Of a stretch of DNA of 5,645 bases, positions 3,069-5,645 are shown in pieces. Each line of letters begins with the position of its first letter. Position 1 is the first letter of the stretch. The stretch spans positions 1-5,645 of the forward strand of contig JAGBUD010000022.1 in assembly GCA_017630995.1 (NCBI GenBank). Direction: 5' to 3'. The position numbers and the translations under genes are program-made. Origin of the DNA: Clostridia bacterium (lineage in GTDB: Bacteria > Bacillota_A > Clostridia > Oscillospirales > CAG-272). The notes beneath the pieces are model-generated. The model was not told where the DNA came from, made no database searches, and saw nothing but the letters and a program-made list of their open reading frames with translations.

Positions 3069-5645
3069 ATGAAAAAGTTTTTAAGCACTTTCATTTTAGC
3101 GATTCTCATGCTCGGCATTGCATTCGCATTCGCGGCTTGCGGCGACGAAACTCCTCCCCCGACTCCCGAACCCACTCCCGAGGAATGCACTCACAGCTTT
3201 TCGGGCGAATGGGAGGTTATAAAAAAGGCAACCAAAAAGGTTGATGGAAAGGAAGAAAACACTTGCACGCTTTGCCAAGAAAAAGTTACACGTGTAATTC
3301 CCAAAATCATTATTGCCGAAATAAAGGCGGCACAAATGCCCAAAACCACATCGTATTTCACTAACGAGAAGTTCAATCCCCTCGGACTTATAATCGAGGC
3401 GGTTTACACCGACGGCTCAAAGACGATAGTAACCGATTATTCGCACGATAAAACCGAGCCGCTCACAGCAAACGACACCACCGTAACGGTTACTTACGAA
3501 ACATACACGCTTCAAATTCCGATTACCGTTTCAAGCGCTATTCGCGCAAAGGTAAGCGATATTTCAAAGCACAATGCGGGCACGCTCATTTACGTTGAGG
3601 GCTACTGCGTTGGATATTTCATTGGCGCAAATAACACAAAAAATTATCTTATAAAGGATAAGAACACCGAGGATCTCATCACCCTTTCCGGCGTTCCTTA
3701 CGCAGAGGGATACTCGAGCGGTGACAATCTTGCATTCTACGCAAACGTTGCGGTAGAAAACGGCACGAAGTCCATCGTTTTTGCTGAAAGCAACGCAGAC
3801 AAGGCAACAACCGTTGTTTCCACGGGACACTACCCGCTTTATTACTTCGACAAAGCGGTAACCGTTAACGACTCCGCCGACCTTTCCGCGCTTTTTGCAA
3901 ACGGCGCTCCCGCAGCAAACACTTACGTAAAAATTAAGGGCAATTTCTTCATTTACAGATACGGCGCAGAATACAGAATTCATATGAATTCCGCAGCTGA
4001 AGATGAAAACGGAATGAAGCTTTCCGACAAGTTCATCAGAATTGCCGACCAAAACCTTGAGGGCACTTGGCTTGAAAGTAAAGTACATATGACAGGCTCC
4101 GACGAAATGCCCGGACTTTGGGTTGCAGGTGAATTCAACGGCGTTTATACGGGAGAGGACAGCGAAAGCTTCAACCTCACCGTTTTGAGAACAGACTGGG
4201 TTTCCGTTTCGCTTTACGCACCCAACCACGATTACGTTATTGAAATGGCGTATGCCTACAAGAATCAGGGATATCAGGTAGACTACGATCAGTACAATAC
4301 AAGAAGAAACGTTAACATCTCACCCGAGGACGCAACCGCATACCGCAGAATATTCCTCGACTGTTCAAGCTACGTTAATTCGGTTTATTACAATGCGTTT
4401 GGAGTTAACGTTCTTCCATACTCCGTAACCGAAAAGGGCGCAACAACGAAGAACTTTGATGCCTACGCAATGGAAAATCAGAACGCGATAGACGTTTACG
4501 CTTACTATGAAAACAAGAATCTTTCAAAGGAGCAGAAGCAAGAAATTCTTGACGAGCTCAAGAAGGGACTTATGGTTGGCGACGTTATCGTTTACAGAAA
4601 AACGTCCGGCACGGGTCACGCGCTTATATACGTCGGTAACGGCAATATACTTCACTGCGCAAACAGCGGCTCATACGAGGAAAATCTCACAAATCCCCTT
4701 GAATCCTACGATCAGCTCGGAAACGGCGATATCTTGACCGAGACCGTAAGAAACCTTTTCGAAACTCCCACGGCTACAAGATATCTTTTGAGCGACTCTT
4801 ATACGAGCTTCTGTATTCTCCGCCCCTTGAACAGAAACCTTACTCCCACAGAGCAGATGCAGAAGCGTATGACTATTCCCTCTCTTTCGATAGAGAAGGC
4901 GGTCAGCACAAACATGTATACCTCCGTATTCACCGGCAGCACACTTACCTACACCGTAATCCTTGAAAACAAGGGCACCTCAAAGCTCACCGGCGTTACC
5001 GTTAACGAGTTTATCCCCAATGGCACAACGTTCCTTTCGGCAACCGACGGCGTTACCGTTGATGGAGAAAACGTTACTTGGACTGGCGACGTTGACGCGG
5101 GTGCAACAGTTCAGATATCCTTTACCGTAACAGTTACCTCGACTCAAAAGGGTCTTGTTATCAGCAGCGAGCTTGGAAACGTTAACGGACTTCTCCTCAA
5201 CAAGATAACCAACACCGTTTCCGGCATAAGCGAGGAAAAGATTAACGAGCTTAAAGCAAAGGCGAAGGAATACATCTCCGAATCAAAGCAGTTCAGCGAC
5301 CCGATTCTTGCGGCAAAGCAGCTTTACAAGGACGTATTCGGCGTTGACATCTTTGATTACGAAAGCGTTGAGGCGGCTCTTCTTGACATAATAGATATCA
5401 CCGCAAGAGGCTGCAACCCCGATTCCGACGTTGCTGATATGGTTATTGAGGACCTTTCGGGCGGATACCTCGTAAAAGCCTCGAACGTAACCAATAACGA
5501 CCGCATAAGAGCAATTAGAAAGGATTACCTTTCCGCAGGCGACGTAATAATGGCAAAATACGTTAACTCCGCAAACGAAACCTGCACCGTTCTTTATGTA
5601 TACCTCGGCGGCGGAGAATTCCTGCAGATAAACAACACCGACGGC
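3069..5645 (+). CDS. Large modular surface lipoprotein with NlpC/P60-type peptidase domain (3' end outside window)
   Basis: The frame is open for 859 codons to the right edge. Residues 1-23 are a lipoprotein signal with a lipobox-like FAAC, so Cys24 should be lipidated and the protein anchored outside the membrane. A Pro/Thr/Glu linker follows (~27-39). A CxH...CxxC motif (C40, H42, C66, C69) belongs to a module common in clostridial surface proteins. Residues ~79-157 look like a bacterial Ig-like (Big_3-type) domain (YFTNEKFNPLGL, YTDGS). Two possible OB-like modules (~158-250, ~284-375) come next. An NlpC/P60-like domain (~385-586) has DCSSYV with Cys432, then GDVIVY and His517 and His529, so cell-wall peptide cleavage is likely. 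A DUF11-like domain (~604-690) and a degenerate second NlpC/P60-like module (~735 on) follow. GGAG (3059-3062) fixes the start. Long ORFs on the opposite strand are shadows. Confidence 0.9.
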   Translation, partial: MKKFLSTFILAILMLGIAFAFAACGDETPPPTPEPTPEECTHSFSGEWEVIKKATKKVDGKEENTCTLCQEKVTRVIPKIIIAEIKAAQMPKTTSYFTNEKFNPLGLIIEAVYTDGSKTIVTDYSHDKTEPLTANDTTVTVTYETYTLQIPITVSSAIRAKVSDISKHNAGTLIYVEGYCVGYFIGANNTKNYLIKDKNTEDLITLSGVPYAEGYSSGDNLAFYANVAVENGTKSIVFAESNADKATTVVSTGHYPLYYFDKAVTVNDSADLSALFANGAPAANTYVKIKGNFFIYRYGAEYRIHMNSAAEDENGMKLSDKFIRIADQNLEGTWLESKVHMTGSDEMPGLWVAGEFNGVYTGEDSESFNLTVLRTDWVSVSLYAPNHDYVIEMAYAYKNQGYQVDYDQYNTRRNVNISPEDATAYRRIFLDCSSYVNSVYYNAFGVNVLPYSVTEKGATTKNFDAYAMENQNAIDVYAYYENKNLSKEQKQEILDELKKGLMVGDVIVYRKTSGTGHALIYVGNGNILHCANSGSYEENLTNPLESYDQLGNGDILTETVRNLFETPTATRYLLSDSYTSFCILRPLNRNLTPTEQMQKRMTIPSLSIEKAVSTNMYTSVFTGSTLTYTVILENKGTSKLTGVTVNEFIPNGTTFLSATDGVTVDGENVTWTGDVDAGATVQISFTVTVTSTQKGLVISSELGNVNGLLLNKITNTVSGISEEKINELKAKAKEYISESKQFSDPILAAKQLYKDVFGVDIFDYESVEAALLDIIDITARGCNPDSDVADMVIEDLSGGYLVKASNVTNNDRIRAIRKDYLSAGDVIMAKYVNSANETCTVLYVYLGGGEFLQINNTDG

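Noticed and set aside
3976..3991. 16-bp perfect palindrome GAATTCATATGAATTC
   Set aside because: It lies within the lipoprotein reading frame as ordinary codons (RIHMNS), and one such palindrome in a few kilobases is not very unlikely; no flanking signal suggests a role.
3564..4229. 221-residue open frame on the minus strand inside the lipoprotein gene
   Set aside because: It lies wholly opposite a well-supported coding frame, has no ribosome binding site or domain pattern, and its Cys/Val-rich make-up mirrors the reverse of the sense codons.

Overview
The window looks like chromosomal DNA from a low-to-moderate GC Gram-positive bacterium, most likely an anaerobic member of the Bacillota (Clostridia-like). 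The grounds are strong GGAG-type ribosome binding sites, three housekeeping promoters with TTGACA -35 boxes, a Bacillus/Clostridium-style boxA in the rRNA leader, a MATE exporter of the clostridial/MepA-like type, and a large surface lipoprotein with Gram-positive-type domains. No finer taxonomic call is possible from 37 bases of 16S rRNA. No mobile element, CRISPR array or tRNA was seen.

Layout. The left edge (1-37, minus) is the first ~37 nt of a 16S rRNA gene running out of the window. Its leader (38-226) holds a boxA antiterminator and several hairpins. A consensus promoter (TTGACA-17-TATAAT, minus) with an AT-rich upstream tract drives it. Next comes a small integral membrane protein gene (400-777, minus), with a probable terminator between it and the rRNA promoter. 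A compact divergent region (778-954) carries two outward promoters and a 9-bp inverted repeat. To its right is an acidic 141-residue protein of unknown function (955-1380, plus).

Region 1381-1639 has no clear large gene. It holds a possible 39-codon ORF and a set of mutually exclusive RNA pairings that resemble an attenuator or riboswitch ahead of the MATE exporter gene (1640-3001, plus). The exporter's stop codon lies inside the -35 box of a perfect consensus promoter (2998-3026). That promoter drives a large modular lipoprotein (3069 to the right edge, 859 residues visible). In order it has a lipoprotein signal, a Cys/His motif, an Ig-like domain, two possible OB-like modules, an NlpC/P60-type cysteine peptidase domain with its catalytic residues, a DUF11-like domain, and a second NlpC/P60-like module that has lost the catalytic residues.

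There is no obvious single pathway. The three membrane or surface genes (small membrane protein, exporter, lipoprotein) each appear to have their own control signals, so this reads as independent transcription units rather than one operon. The most interesting points are the putative attenuator ahead of the MATE gene and the active/inactive peptidase pair in the lipoprotein.
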